This document shows, piece by piece, positions 1-8,682 of a DNA stretch of 64,000 nt (position 1 is the stretch's first letter; every line of letters starts with the position of its first letter). The stretch is from DATAUD01 sp035511075 (GTDB lineage: Bacteria > Verrucomicrobiota > Verrucomicrobiia > Limisphaerales > Palsa-1400), in assembly GCA_035511075.1 (NCBI GenBank), contig DATKFW010000034.1, forward strand, positions 1 through 64,000, in the 5' to 3' direction. Below the pieces are notes generated by a model that searched no databases, had not been told where the DNA came from, and saw only the letters and a program-made list of their open reading frames with translations. Position numbers and translations under genes: made by a program.

Positions 1-512
1 ACCAGAACCCTTTTGACCCAGCGCGGGTCCAGGTCGATGAAATAGCACGAGCTGCCGCGAAAATTGGCCAGATGCTCGATGGCCAGCCGCAGGCGCCGCG
101 GACCGGTCGGCCCTACCATCAACCAGGCCGCGCCGCGCGGAAAATGAGCATCGGAAAGCTTGCCGGAAAATTCCTCGTAATCCGTCTTGTAATCATCCCA
201 ACCGATGCGCTGCTTGGGCATGCCGGTCGTGCCGCCGGTTTCAAAGATATTGAACGGGCGGCCCTTGAATTTTTGAGGCACCCAAACTTCCGGTTGCAGG
301 TCCCGCAACCATTCGTCATGAAAATTCGGGAAGCGTTGCAAGCCGGCGAAACATTTGATTTCAGCGGCGGGGTTCCAGCCTGCTTTGGCGGCCCATTCCA
401 GCCAGAACGGCGATCCGGTATCCGGCGAAAAATGCCATTGCACGATCTCCCGGACATGTGCGTCAAGCCGGTCCTGGGCTTTTGTTGCGGCATCTCTGTT
501 AACTGGAGGCAT
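1..512 (-). CDS. Adenylate-forming (AMP-binding) enzyme, 3' end beyond the window
   Basis: This is the N-terminal 170 residues of a protein that runs off the left edge. Residues 91-97 read ETGGTTG followed by MPKQ, the glycine/threonine-rich ATP-binding P-loop of the ANL superfamily (acyl-CoA synthetases, PaaK/LuxE-like adenylating enzymes). The expected activity is activation of a carboxylic acid as acyl-AMP; the substrate cannot be read because the C-terminal domain is missing. The start ATG overlaps the last 14 bases of the upstream symporter gene, so it is probably translationally coupled and is the last visible gene of the MarR-divergent operon. The enzyme class is well supported; the exact subfamily is an inference. 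Confidence 0.75.
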   Translation of the reverse strand, partial: MPPVNRDAATKAQDRLDAHVREIVQWHFSPDTGSPFWLEWAAKAGWNPAAEIKCFAGLQRFPNFHDEWLRDLQPEVWVPQKFKGRPFNIFETGGTTGMPKQRIGWDDYKTDYEEFSGKLSDAHFPRGAAWLMVGPTGPRRLRLAIEHLANFRGSSCYFIDLDPRWVKRVL

Positions 513-2067
513 GGGAGGCGGTGGCATCGAAATACCGGGCGATGGTGGCCGGGCTGGGCGGCCGTGTCAGGAGCGAAAAGAGAACGACGCAAACCGATGA
601 ACCGATCACCATCGGCACCACGGTCATGAATCCGTTCCAAAACGACACGTCGCCGCGCGGGTTCATGAAGAAAACCTTGATCTCCCCGATTTGCCAGAGA
701 ACTTCGCCGGGCTCGTGCCCGGCCTGCATCAGCGCCGTCCACACGAGAAATCCGCCGACGAGCAAGGTCGCGGCCAGCGCGCCCCACTTGGTGCTCCGCT
801 TCCAAAACAGCGCCGCCACCATCACCGGCGCCATCGCGGCGAACCCGGAGAAGGCGTAGCGCACCGCGATTTCAAATATTCCCTGTTTCTCCTTCAATGA
901 GAGCGCGACAAAATAGGCGATCAGTGTGACAAAAATAATAAATATCCGGGCGAAATGCACCGAGCGCCGTTCGCCGAACTTCTCCCGCCCTCCATAATGT
1001 ACAATAATGTCCTTGGTAAACATGGTGCTCAACGCCAGCACTTGGTGGGCGTCCGAACCCATGACCGCCGAGATGATCCCGGCGCCCAATACCCCGGCCA
1101 GCCAGGCCGGCGCGTACTTCTGCAACATCTGCACCAGCACGCCGTCGGGATCGGGAATTTTTCCCAGCGTGGCAAATCCCAGCACGCCCAGAAAAACGCA
1201 CGGCAGCCAGATGGCCAGGATGGCCAGCGGATAGGCGATCACCGTCTGTTTGAAAGCCGAGACGTGCCGCGCGGAAAAGCACATGATCGCCATGTGCGGA
1301 AACATGATAGAGGAAAGCGGAATCAACGTATAGCTCCAGAAGGCCACTTGCGGCATTCTTTCCCGCGTTACCAGGAATCGCGTCTTCGGGTCCGCCGCCA
1401 GCTTGCTCATGTAATCGCTGAATCCCAGCGGCAGCGCATGGCTGATGACCGCGACGGCCACCGCGCCAAAACAGAGGAACAGGATCGTTTGCAGGATATT
1501 GACCCACACCGTCCCGCGCATTCCACCCAGGAAAACGTTCAAGGTCACGACCACCGCGACCACCGCGCAGCCCCACGCGTAGGGAATCAACGGCTGGTGC
1601 AACGGGCCGGAGGCCGAAATATTGGCCAGCACCGTGCCGCCGCCCATGATGCTGATGATCATGTACGGCACCAGCATCGCCGCAGTCAACGCGAAGATGA
1701 CCGTGCCGATGTGATTGCACTCCCAGCGATCACGAAAGTAGGAGACCTGCGTTTGATGGCCGAATTTTTTCCCCAGCGCCCACAACCGCGTGCCGATGAA
1801 AAAGATCGTCAAGGGAATGACAAAACACGAGGACGACGCCATCAACCCGTAAATTCCAATGCCCTGCCGGTAAGCCTGGCCGGAACTGCCGAGGATGGCG
1901 AAGGCCGTCATGTTGGTGGCAAAAATCGACAGAAAGAAAATCAGCGGACCGATCGACCGGTTGGCGAGAAAAAAGTCTTCGGTGTTTTCCTTGCTCTTCT
2001 TAAAAGCCATGCCGCCTATAAAGGCGATCAGCGCGAGGTAGGCCAGGATGACAATGACCGGAATCAT
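499..2067 (-). CDS. Sodium:solute symporter (SSF family)
   Basis: A 522-residue polytopic membrane protein with about 13 hydrophobic segments, matching the length and N-terminal pattern of SSF transporters (PanF-like): a first helix, then a short loop with EDFFLANRSIG, then helix 2. These carriers import organic solutes with Na+. A longer upstream reading frame exists, but the ATG at 2067 is preferred because it overlaps the stop of the DUF3311 gene as ATGA, and DUF3311 + SSF is a recurring pair. The 3' end overlaps the start of the adenylate-forming enzyme gene. The substrate is unknown; a carboxylate activated by that neighbour is a reasonable guess. Confidence 0.9.
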   Translation of the reverse strand: MIPVIVILAYLALIAFIGGMAFKKSKENTEDFFLANRSIGPLIFFLSIFATNMTAFAILGSSGQAYRQGIGIYGLMASSSCFVIPLTIFFIGTRLWALGKKFGHQTQVSYFRDRWECNHIGTVIFALTAAMLVPYMIISIMGGGTVLANISASGPLHQPLIPYAWGCAVVAVVVTLNVFLGGMRGTVWVNILQTILFLCFGAVAVAVISHALPLGFSDYMSKLAADPKTRFLVTRERMPQVAFWSYTLIPLSSIMFPHMAIMCFSARHVSAFKQTVIAYPLAILAIWLPCVFLGVLGFATLGKIPDPDGVLVQMLQKYAPAWLAGVLGAGIISAVMGSDAHQVLALSTMFTKDIIVHYGGREKFGERRSVHFARIFIIFVTLIAYFVALSLKEKQGIFEIAVRYAFSGFAAMAPVMVAALFWKRSTKWGALAATLLVGGFLVWTALMQAGHEPGEVLWQIGEIKVFFMNPRGDVSFWNGFMTVVPMVIGSSVCVVLFSLLTRPPSPATIARYFDATASHASS

Positions 2068-2285
2068 TGGCGCGGCTTGTCTGCCTGCTCTTCGAGGTGT
2101 TTTGGCCAGGCGACCTTGACCAGCACAGCCATCATCGCGGCGCACGCAATGGAATAAGCCGCTTGATAGGCAAGGCCCGGCGGCAGAAATCCAAAAAGCA
2201 TCGGGGCGGATTTTGCCCAATTCCAACTGTCCTGGTGCGCCGCGTAAATCGCCAGGATGAAAACAAACAGGAAAAGTTTCTTCAT
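2064..2285 (-). CDS. DUF3311 family small membrane protein
   Basis: A 73-residue protein with two hydrophobic segments (about residues 2-16 and 29-60) and a charged C-terminus. The size and the position directly upstream of an SSF symporter fit DUF3311, a small partner subunit often encoded before SSF transporters. Both ends overlap neighbours by four bases (ATGA), so it is embedded in a coupled operon. Its biochemical role is not established; assistance of the symporter in assembly or activity is inferred from context. Confidence 0.82.
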   Translation of the reverse strand: MKKLFLFVFILAIYAAHQDSWNWAKSAPMLFGFLPPGLAYQAAYSIACAAMMAVLVKVAWPKHLEEQADKPRQ

Positions 2286-3946
2286 TGTTTGTTCACGTCG
2301 ATGTCGACCTTCGGTTTTTCGTCGCTGACCACCCGCTTGCGTTGCGAGTCATAAAAGGCGAACAGGTGCGTATTGGAATGCACGTAGAGCACCCCGTTGG
2401 CCACCACGGGCGTCGAATAAATCGGCGCGCCCAAATTCGTCTGGCTCAGGACCTTTTCCTCCTTGCTTGCGGCAAATACAACCAGGTCCCCGTCCTCATC
2501 ACCGCAATACACCTTGCCGTCGGCCACCATCGTCGATCCCCACATGTGCGCCTTCATGTCATGCACCCAATAGACTTTGCCCGTCATGGCGTCCAGGCAA
2601 TGCACAAAACCGGAAAAATCGCCAATAAACATCAGGCCGTCCGGCGTGATGGAAACGGTCGAGAGGCTCCGGTGAATCTTGTCGTAGCTCCAAATTTTGG
2701 CGCTCTTGGTGATGTCGCCCGTCTGCGTCGCGTCAATACAATTAAGAATGCCAACTCCCTCGCCGTGTTCCGGGTCCTGGCCCACGGCCACATAAACTCG
2801 GTTGTTCCAGAAAACGGGCGTCGCATTGACTTCGCTCGGACCGTCCGGCGCAGGGTACTTGTGCGCTTCATCGTGGACGCGGCGTTCGGGCGGATTGCAG
2901 TCGTACCACCAGACTTTTTTCAAGTAATCGGTGTCCTTGTCTTCGAACCGATTGATTGGCGGTCCGGGAACGACCGGCACGATGGGCGAGCCATCACCCT
3001 TTTGCGGTGTGGCATCAAAGGCGTAACAAACTCCGTCGCCGCCGCCGAAGAAAATCAATGTTCGCCCGTTGACCACGCCCATTGACGGGGAACTCCACTC
3101 CCCGTGAAAAATGCGCGGCCCGATGCCGGCGTTGTCCTCGCCGGCCAGTTGCCCGGTAATCTTGTTGATGGCGATGAGGCTGGGGGAATTGGGAGAGGGT
3201 ATGTTCACATGCGTCCAATCCTGCCCATTGGAAGTGCAGGCGTAGACTAGGTCGCCGACGATGAGCACCGAGCAATTGGAGGCGTTGTGCGGAAAGACTC
3301 CCAATTCATCCATCATGTCATATTTCCAAATGATGTCGGCATCGCGCGGGCCGATTTTTGCCGGAGGATTGCCGGGACCGGCGACATATTGGGCTTCATC
3401 CATGAACGGACCCTGGTTGCCGTTGGCCATGCCGTCGGCATCCAGACACATGACTTCGCACCGGCTGGTCACCAGGTAAACGCGGTTGTCCTGGACGCTG
3501 GGCGAAGAAAGCAGGCCCAGATTTTCCCAATCATTGACCTTGCCGGATGCGAGTTTGGGCACGACCAACTGCCACAGGAACGCCCCGGTTTTTTCATCAA
3601 AACACATGAGAATGCTCCGGTCCCCCTGGTGTTGCGGGTCGCGTGGATTTTCATTGTTGGTGCCGATGAACACCTTGCCGCCCGCGACCACCACGTTGCC
3701 GTAGCTTTGCGAGCCGACTTTGACGACCCATTTGGCATTGGGAACATTGTGCAGATCGGCTTCATCGGTGCCGGGCTTGAAGTCGATCTGGCCGTTGGTG
3801 GTCGTCGTGAAATGATCGGGCAGGCCGGTTTCCGGCGAATACATGTCGCGTCCCGGGTCCGGTCCGCCCCAGCGCGGCCAATCACCGGCGTATGATGTCA
3901 AACCGCACAGCGCAAGGGCGGCGGTGAGCGTGGAAATATTCTTCAT
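2282..3946 (-). CDS. Secreted PQQ-binding-like beta-propeller protein
   Basis: A 554-residue protein with an N-terminal signal peptide (about residues 1-21, MKNISTLTAALALCG...) followed by WPRWGGP and repeated propeller blades with motifs such as GKVFIGTNN, GKVYCGDEDG and GVLYVHSNT. This is the PQQ_2/BamB-like propeller fold. It lacks the cytochrome domain of classic quinoprotein alcohol dehydrogenases, so enzymatic use of PQQ is uncertain. The stop overlaps the DUF3311 start (ATGA) and the gene lies 4 bp downstream of a second propeller gene. The two may form a periplasmic substrate-binding or oxidation system feeding the symporter, which is an inference from the operon. Confidence 0.85.
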   Translation of the reverse strand: MKNISTLTAALALCGLTSYAGDWPRWGGPDPGRDMYSPETGLPDHFTTTTNGQIDFKPGTDEADLHNVPNAKWVVKVGSQSYGNVVVAGGKVFIGTNNENPRDPQHQGDRSILMCFDEKTGAFLWQLVVPKLASGKVNDWENLGLLSSPSVQDNRVYLVTSRCEVMCLDADGMANGNQGPFMDEAQYVAGPGNPPAKIGPRDADIIWKYDMMDELGVFPHNASNCSVLIVGDLVYACTSNGQDWTHVNIPSPNSPSLIAINKITGQLAGEDNAGIGPRIFHGEWSSPSMGVVNGRTLIFFGGGDGVCYAFDATPQKGDGSPIVPVVPGPPINRFEDKDTDYLKKVWWYDCNPPERRVHDEAHKYPAPDGPSEVNATPVFWNNRVYVAVGQDPEHGEGVGILNCIDATQTGDITKSAKIWSYDKIHRSLSTVSITPDGLMFIGDFSGFVHCLDAMTGKVYWVHDMKAHMWGSTMVADGKVYCGDEDGDLVVFAASKEEKVLSQTNLGAPIYSTPVVANGVLYVHSNTHLFAFYDSQRKRVVSDEKPKVDIDVNKQ

Positions 3947-3950
3947 GGCT

Positions 3951-6278
3951 TCAATTCGCTGTTACGGCAATGTTGTCAATATAGACCCGCATGTTTTGCG
4001 GGGAGAACCCGAATAAACCCGGACACCCGCATTCGTTCGCATGGTCGACCGGCGCTTCGCTGGTCCACACATCGGGTTCCGGGTCGCCTTTTTTCCAGGC
4101 CTTGCCCCGGATCACCCCGGAGCCGTCCGGCGCCACGTCCACGCGCGCCTTCAATACATACCATTGGTTGGGCGTCCAATGGAACGGCACCGCCACGCGC
4201 ATCAATTCCTCGTTGGAGGTTGTTTCCAGGACTTGTTCATTGCCTTTGAGGGAAATGCGGTAGCGCTGGTTGATGAGGCCGACCGTGGACATCTTGCGCT
4301 TGTTTCCATCGCTCATCACGTCGGCCTGGATCGTGTAATTCTTCAACTCAGGCGTCCCCATGAACACCATGGCGCGCTGAAAGAACGGATTGTCAATCGT
4401 CTTGACAAGGCACTTGTTCCCGTCCTTTTCGCGCACATCAAACTTGAACCGCGCCCCAATCCATGGCAGCGGCGGATAAGCGAACGCGGTTGGAGGTTCG
4501 ATGGTGTTGGACGTCATCTCGGTCAGCTTGACTTCCTCAAAATCCTCCGTGATTGGCAATCCCGGCAAAACGCGGCCTCGAATATAGCCTTTCAAATCGT
4601 CGGATTTTGCCTGAAACGCCCCGGCCGAAGGAACCTTGTCCTCCGCCGCGATCATTTGCCCATCGGCATTGAACGAGGCATTCATCCGGGCCTTGACCTT
4701 CGCCGTCGGCGGAATAAAGGACGCCCATTGCACCGACTTTGGATCGTCGATTTCCCTGGCTGTCAATCCATTGGCGTCCAGCGCACGGACGTGAAATGAA
4801 ACAACGTCGCCGGGTTGCAGCAATAGTTCTGAGGGAACCGCCTGCAAACTCTTGGCAGCACCCGCCTCCGGCCATTTGACCTCCGGCGCGGCGTCCGCCG
4901 TTTCGAATGTGGCGGAGTTCGGCTTGGGATCGCCGAAGCAGTAAAGCTTCTTGGTCGTTTGCATATATATCCGGCCATTGTAAGCCGTGGGGGTTCCGTA
5001 GCAACGCCCATCCAGCGTCGCGCGCGAAAGAATTTTTGCGTCCGTGTCACCCGGCTCGATCACATAGAGGGCGCCGTGACCGCCCGCGGCGCTCTCCTCG
5101 CCAACGTCGGCGGAAAGGGTGGGATCGTTTAGGATCGGCGCATAAATTTTTCCATCGGCAAAGAGCGGGCAGGAATTGCGCTGCTCGGTGCCCAGTTTCA
5201 ACCGCCACAGCAGTTTCCCGCTTAACGCGTCCACCGCGACAAGGTAACCGATCTCGCTGGTGACATAGACGCGATCGCCCACAAGAATCGGGGAACTGGC
5301 CGACGTGCGCAGTTCGTTGTCCCACAATTCCACCTCCGCGCGCGGCACGATGACAGGATCGGTGGCGTTGGTCGGCGAGACGTGGGGCACCTTCAATCCG
5401 ACCATCTGGCCCGGCTCGTAAGGAGTCCCATAGATGGCGATGATCTCGTCGTCGTTGTGCAGCAGTAACGAGGAATTGATCCCCGCCTTGAAAAGGGGAA
5501 TTCGAAAAATCGGCTGGCCGGTTCGGTCATTGACGCAGACGACCGCCCCATCGCCCGTGGCCGCGTAAAAAACCCGGTTGCCATCCAGCCAGGCCAGCAC
5601 CGGGTTCGAATAGGAATTGTCTTTGGGGCGGGCGCCCGGAGTCGAGGACCACACAGCCTGCCCCGTGCGAGTGTCGAACGCGTAAAAACGGTCCGACGCC
5701 GGCCCTTGCGCGCCCCAATTGGCCGTGATGCCGCGCGTGATGACCAGATCCCCATCAACCACCGGAGAGGCCGTGCGCCCATTGGGAAACGTCAGCCGCC
5801 CATATTCCTCCATCAACGAATGCTCCCAAAGAGGTTTGCCGTCAGCGCTGAAACCGGCAAATATTCCCTGCGTATCCTGAATGTAAACATTGCCCGTCTC
5901 CGGATCGATGGCGGGGCTGGACGTCGAATAGCGCAGATAAATCGTGTCGCTCAGAAAATCGAGGTAAAGCTTCTCCCAAATCTTTTTGCCCGTTTCGGCG
6001 TCAAAACAGGCGACGCCCTCCGATAAATCCGGTCCCTGCCCAAGGTAACCCATGATATAAATGCGTCCGTTGCAAGCCGTCGCCGTGGACATTCCGGGGA
6101 AATCCGCCGTCCACAACGGATGCGCCGCGTCCAGCGTGTCCGGCAGATTTTTTTCCGCCGAGGTGCCGTTTTGGTTGGGTCCGCGCCAGTTGAACCAGCC
6201 GGTGGGAGCCGCGCGCAGGTCCGGGTTTGCGAGAGAAATACCCAGAAGGCTCAATACAACCGGAATTTTCAATTTCAT
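3951..6278 (-). CDS. Secreted PQQ-like beta-propeller protein with C-terminal beta-sandwich
   Basis: A 775-residue protein with a signal peptide (about residues 1-23), then WFNWRGPNQNG, then an eight-bladed-type PQQ-like propeller (to about residue 460). The C-terminal region (about 590-775) resembles a concanavalin/LamG-like sandwich, with YTIQADVMSD, WYVLKARVDV and VYIDNIAV. It is the first gene of the operon and is read divergently from the MarR gene across an 89-bp gap. Propeller plus sandwich suggests binding, or a dehydrogenase-like action on a large substrate outside the cytoplasm. No enzymatic residues can be named with confidence. Confidence 0.85.
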   Translation of the reverse strand: MKLKIPVVLSLLGISLANPDLRAAPTGWFNWRGPNQNGTSAEKNLPDTLDAAHPLWTADFPGMSTATACNGRIYIMGYLGQGPDLSEGVACFDAETGKKIWEKLYLDFLSDTIYLRYSTSSPAIDPETGNVYIQDTQGIFAGFSADGKPLWEHSLMEEYGRLTFPNGRTASPVVDGDLVITRGITANWGAQGPASDRFYAFDTRTGQAVWSSTPGARPKDNSYSNPVLAWLDGNRVFYAATGDGAVVCVNDRTGQPIFRIPLFKAGINSSLLLHNDDEIIAIYGTPYEPGQMVGLKVPHVSPTNATDPVIVPRAEVELWDNELRTSASSPILVGDRVYVTSEIGYLVAVDALSGKLLWRLKLGTEQRNSCPLFADGKIYAPILNDPTLSADVGEESAAGGHGALYVIEPGDTDAKILSRATLDGRCYGTPTAYNGRIYMQTTKKLYCFGDPKPNSATFETADAAPEVKWPEAGAAKSLQAVPSELLLQPGDVVSFHVRALDANGLTAREIDDPKSVQWASFIPPTAKVKARMNASFNADGQMIAAEDKVPSAGAFQAKSDDLKGYIRGRVLPGLPITEDFEEVKLTEMTSNTIEPPTAFAYPPLPWIGARFKFDVREKDGNKCLVKTIDNPFFQRAMVFMGTPELKNYTIQADVMSDGNKRKMSTVGLINQRYRISLKGNEQVLETTSNEELMRVAVPFHWTPNQWYVLKARVDVAPDGSGVIRGKAWKKGDPEPDVWTSEAPVDHANECGCPGLFGFSPQNMRVYIDNIAVTAN

Positions 6279-6367
6279 GATTATTGGGCTTCCAAGGACA
6301 CTCAGATTCTTCTACAACTTTTTCCGTGAAACGCAATGCAAATAATACTTACACGTAATATCTGACA
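6279..6367. promoter_or_regulatory. Divergent promoter region between the PQQ operon and marR
   Basis: This 89-bp gap separates two divergent genes, so it must hold both promoters. It contains TTACACGTAA at 6349-6358, an inverted repeat (TTAC/GTAA, 2-nt centre) just upstream of the MarR start. MarR proteins usually bind such dyads in divergent intergenic regions. The assignment as operator is an inference and the dyad is short. Confidence 0.4.
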
Positions 6368-6865
6368 ATGGTTCGCGCAAAACGTTTAAAACCGGCTTCC
6401 CGCGCGCGGTCCGCCGACGCGCCGGCCGGTCGCCGTCTGCCGATACTTCTGCGCCAGGCCTGGTTCAACCTGAACCAAACCTTTCGGCGTCGATTGGCCC
6501 ACACTGGCGTCACGCCGGATCAATTCACCGCCCTGCGCAATCTGGCGGAGCACGATCCCAAAGGGTTGACCCAAAGTCATTTGACCCGGTTGATCGCGAG
6601 CGATCCCAACACGATCGGGGCGCTGGTCAAGCGCATGGAAGGGGCCGGGTGGATCAAACGCATCCGGCACGAGCGCGACGGCCGCGCGTATCGCCTCCGT
6701 CTTCTGCCGGAGGGCCGGCGCCAATACGAACGGGTCCGGCAAATCGCAGTCGCCTTGCAGACCGAAGTGCTGGCCGATTGGACGGAGCGAAAACGCCAGC
6801 GTTTTCTCCACGATTTAAACTGGGTCGCCGACCAATGCCGCGCCGCCGCAACCAGGAAGTCTTAG
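6368..6865 (+). CDS. MarR family transcriptional regulator
   Basis: A 165-residue winged-helix protein. Residues about 45-125 carry the MarR core: TPDQFTALRNLAEHDP, the recognition region SHLTRLIASDPNTIGALVKRME, and the wing with RHERDGRAYRLRLLPEG. MarR proteins are dimeric repressors commonly relieved by small aromatic or carboxylic ligands. Its divergent placement next to the propeller/symporter/adenylating-enzyme operon makes that operon, and its own gene, the probable targets. The basic N-terminal 25 residues may be an extension; a later start is possible. Confidence 0.9.
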   Translation: MVRAKRLKPASRARSADAPAGRRLPILLRQAWFNLNQTFRRRLAHTGVTPDQFTALRNLAEHDPKGLTQSHLTRLIASDPNTIGALVKRMEGAGWIKRIRHERDGRAYRLRLLPEGRRQYERVRQIAVALQTEVLADWTERKRQRFLHDLNWVADQCRAAATRKS

Positions 6866-6964
6866 TCCCTTCTCGACTTTTCTCCCAAAATTAACACTGG
6901 CTTAACAATTTTCCCGCGTTTTGCGAATCATCGCTTAACAGCGGGGTGGTCTATTGATGCAGTG

Positions 6965-7054
6965 ATGAGACTAAAACAACAACAGGCCCGGCCGAATGGC
7001 CCGCCGGCTTTTGTCTCCCGCAAAAATAGAAACTTAAACGAACATTATGAATAA
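6965..7054 (+). CDS. Possible 29-residue upstream ORF
   Basis: A short reading frame starts with ATG at 6965 and its stop TAA overlaps the ATG of the next gene (ATGAATAA). The product would be 29 residues, polar and basic, with a QQQ run. The stop/start overlap is what a coupled leader ORF would show. The frame also spans a GC-rich inverted segment (GGCC...GGCC, about 6985-7012). No homology is recognisable, so it may be chance. Confidence 0.25.
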   Translation: MRLKQQQARPNGPPAFVSRKNRNLNEHYE

Positions 7055-7493
7055 AGTATTATTGATCGCTACCGCGTCACTCCTCGCCATGGCCTGGGCC
7101 GTGAGGGTCCAGATTTTGGATAACTCGCGCTACGAATTCCAGGACAATCCGCCCGCCCTGCCCTTCCTCACCCCCGTGAAGGCCGATGTTGTTACAACGC
7201 GCGCGCCGCACAATGGCGCGGACAAGTATTCATTCGCAACCTATCTCCAATGCCGCCAGTACATTGACAGAAATTACCAGCGGCTCACTTCGCTGCAGCA
7301 GGTCGCCCAGGAATGTCATCTAAATGTCGGCCACATGGTCGCTATGTTCGAGCAATATGGCCACCAGCATCCCAATCAATACCTGTTGCGCCTGAAAAAG
7401 AATCACCCCGCCGGACTGCTCCAACAAAAAACTGGATCGGTCACCGCCAAACAAGACGCATCGTGGCCCGCTGCCTCCCTGGCGAGTCGCTGA
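7047..7493 (+). CDS. Membrane-anchored AraC-type half-domain protein
   Basis: A 148-residue protein with an N-terminal hydrophobic segment (residues 1-19, signal or anchor), a polar linker, and residues about 62-118 resembling the first half of an AraC DNA-binding domain: YIDRNYQRLTSLQQVAQ (helix 1), ECHLNVGHMVAMFEQYGHQ (recognition helix), then PNQYLLRLKKN. A normal AraC domain has a second helix-turn-helix afterwards; here the protein ends about 30 residues later and no frame downstream encodes one. It is either a degenerate regulator or a small membrane-bound family that uses one motif. The downstream sugar genes are on the same strand. Confidence 0.6.
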   Translation: MNKVLLIATASLLAMAWAVRVQILDNSRYEFQDNPPALPFLTPVKADVVTTRAPHNGADKYSFATYLQCRQYIDRNYQRLTSLQQVAQECHLNVGHMVAMFEQYGHQHPNQYLLRLKKNHPAGLLQQKTGSVTAKQDASWPAASLASR

Positions 7494-7553
7494 AGCCCCT
7501 GCGGCAACTGCTCGCAACCGCGGAATATCCGTGACATCCGGGCCATCCGTGGC

Positions 7554-7575
7554 TGACATTTCATTGATAATGTCA
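7554..7575. promoter_or_regulatory. Inverted repeat upstream of the sugar kinase gene
   Basis: TGACATT at 7554-7560 and AATGTCA at 7569-7575 form a perfect 7-bp dyad with an 8-nt spacer, ending 17 bp before the kinase ATG. The size and symmetry fit a dimeric repressor site or a small hairpin near the ribosome-binding region. No regulator can be assigned. Confidence 0.35.
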
Positions 7576-7592
7576 CTGGACCACGAATCAGA

Positions 7593-8681
7593 ATGGCTTT
7601 GAATACAGAGCACGATATCCGCGCCGTGACGCGCGAATTCGAATTGCGCGGTGAGTTCGTCGCCGCGGCGCCTTACGGCACCGGTCATATAAACGACACG
7701 TACTGCGTTGTTTTAGATCACGGCGGCAGGCGTGCCCGCTACATCGTTCAACGGATCAACCACCACGTCTTCAAGAATCCGCCGGCCCTCATGGAGAACG
7801 TCCAGCGGGTGACTGCGCATCTGGCGCAAAAATCCGCCGGCCAGCCCGATGCCGTGCGCCGTGTGCTCACATTGATTCCGGCGCGCGACGGCCGGCCGTA
7901 TTATTGCGACGCGCAGGGCAACCACTGGCGCGTCTATATTTTCATCGAAAAGGCGCGGACGTTCGACGCCGTCGAATCCCCGCAACAGGCCTTTGAGGCC
8001 GCGAGAGCGTTCGGACAATTCCAGAAACTGCTGGCCGATCTGCCCGCGCCGCGTCTGCACGACACGATTCCGGATTTTCATCACACGCCGAAACGGTTTG
8101 CGGCGCTCGAAAAAGCGATCGAAGCCGATGTCGCCAACCGGGCAAAACTGGCGAGGGCGGAAATCGAGTGGGCCTTGAATCAAAAGGCAGCCACAAGCAT
8201 CCTGCTGAATGCAAAATTGCCGGAGCGCGTCACGCACAACGACACCAAGTTCAACAACGTAATGCTCGAGGACACCACGGGCCAGGCAATTTGTGTGATT
8301 GATTTGGACACGGTCATGCCCGGCCTGGCGCTCTATGATTTTGGCGACATGGTCCGCACGGCGACCAGCCCGGCGCCCGAAGACGAGCGCGATTTGTCCA
8401 GGGTGACCCTCCAGTTTCCGATGTTCGAGGCCCTCGCGCGAGGCTACCTGGCGGCGGCGGAATTCCTGACGCCCGCGGAAAAAAAACTCCTGCCCTTTTC
8501 CGGCTGGCTCATCACATTTGAAATCGGCATCCGGTTCCTGACGGATTTTCTGGCTGGCGACACTTATTTCAAAGTGCATCGCGAAGGCCACAACCTGGAC
8601 CGATGCCGCACGCAGTTCAAGCTGGCGGAGTCCATCGAGCTGCAGGAAGCGCAGATGAACAAACTGGTCGAGACAATCTGA
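7593..8681 (+). CDS. APH-fold sugar kinase, N-acetylhexosamine 1-kinase-like
   Basis: A 362-residue kinase of the aminoglycoside phosphotransferase fold. Residues 29-35 (GTGHIND) form the nucleotide loop typical of NahK-like N-acetylhexosamine kinases. The catalytic loop is VTHNDTKFNN (D217) and the metal site is VIDLDTVMPG (D237/D239), followed by DFGDMVR. NahK converts GlcNAc/GalNAc to the 1-phosphate in the galacto-N-biose/mucin sugar pathway. The gene is separated by a single base from a clan GH-D glycosidase gene, so the pair probably releases and phosphorylates a galacto-configured sugar. Substrate specificity is inferred from family and context. Confidence 0.8.
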   Translation: MALNTEHDIRAVTREFELRGEFVAAAPYGTGHINDTYCVVLDHGGRRARYIVQRINHHVFKNPPALMENVQRVTAHLAQKSAGQPDAVRRVLTLIPARDGRPYYCDAQGNHWRVYIFIEKARTFDAVESPQQAFEAARAFGQFQKLLADLPAPRLHDTIPDFHHTPKRFAALEKAIEADVANRAKLARAEIEWALNQKAATSILLNAKLPERVTHNDTKFNNVMLEDTTGQAICVIDLDTVMPGLALYDFGDMVRTATSPAPEDERDLSRVTLQFPMFEALARGYLAAAEFLTPAEKKLLPFSGWLITFEIGIRFLTDFLAGDTYFKVHREGHNLDRCRTQFKLAESIELQEAQMNKLVETI

Positions 8682-8682
8682 A

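Noticed and set aside
955..2157. 400-residue plus-strand frame opposite the SSF symporter
   Set aside because: It is Arg/His/Gln-rich without a recognisable domain, while the minus strand encodes a clear transporter; it is an antisense shadow of GC-rich coding DNA.
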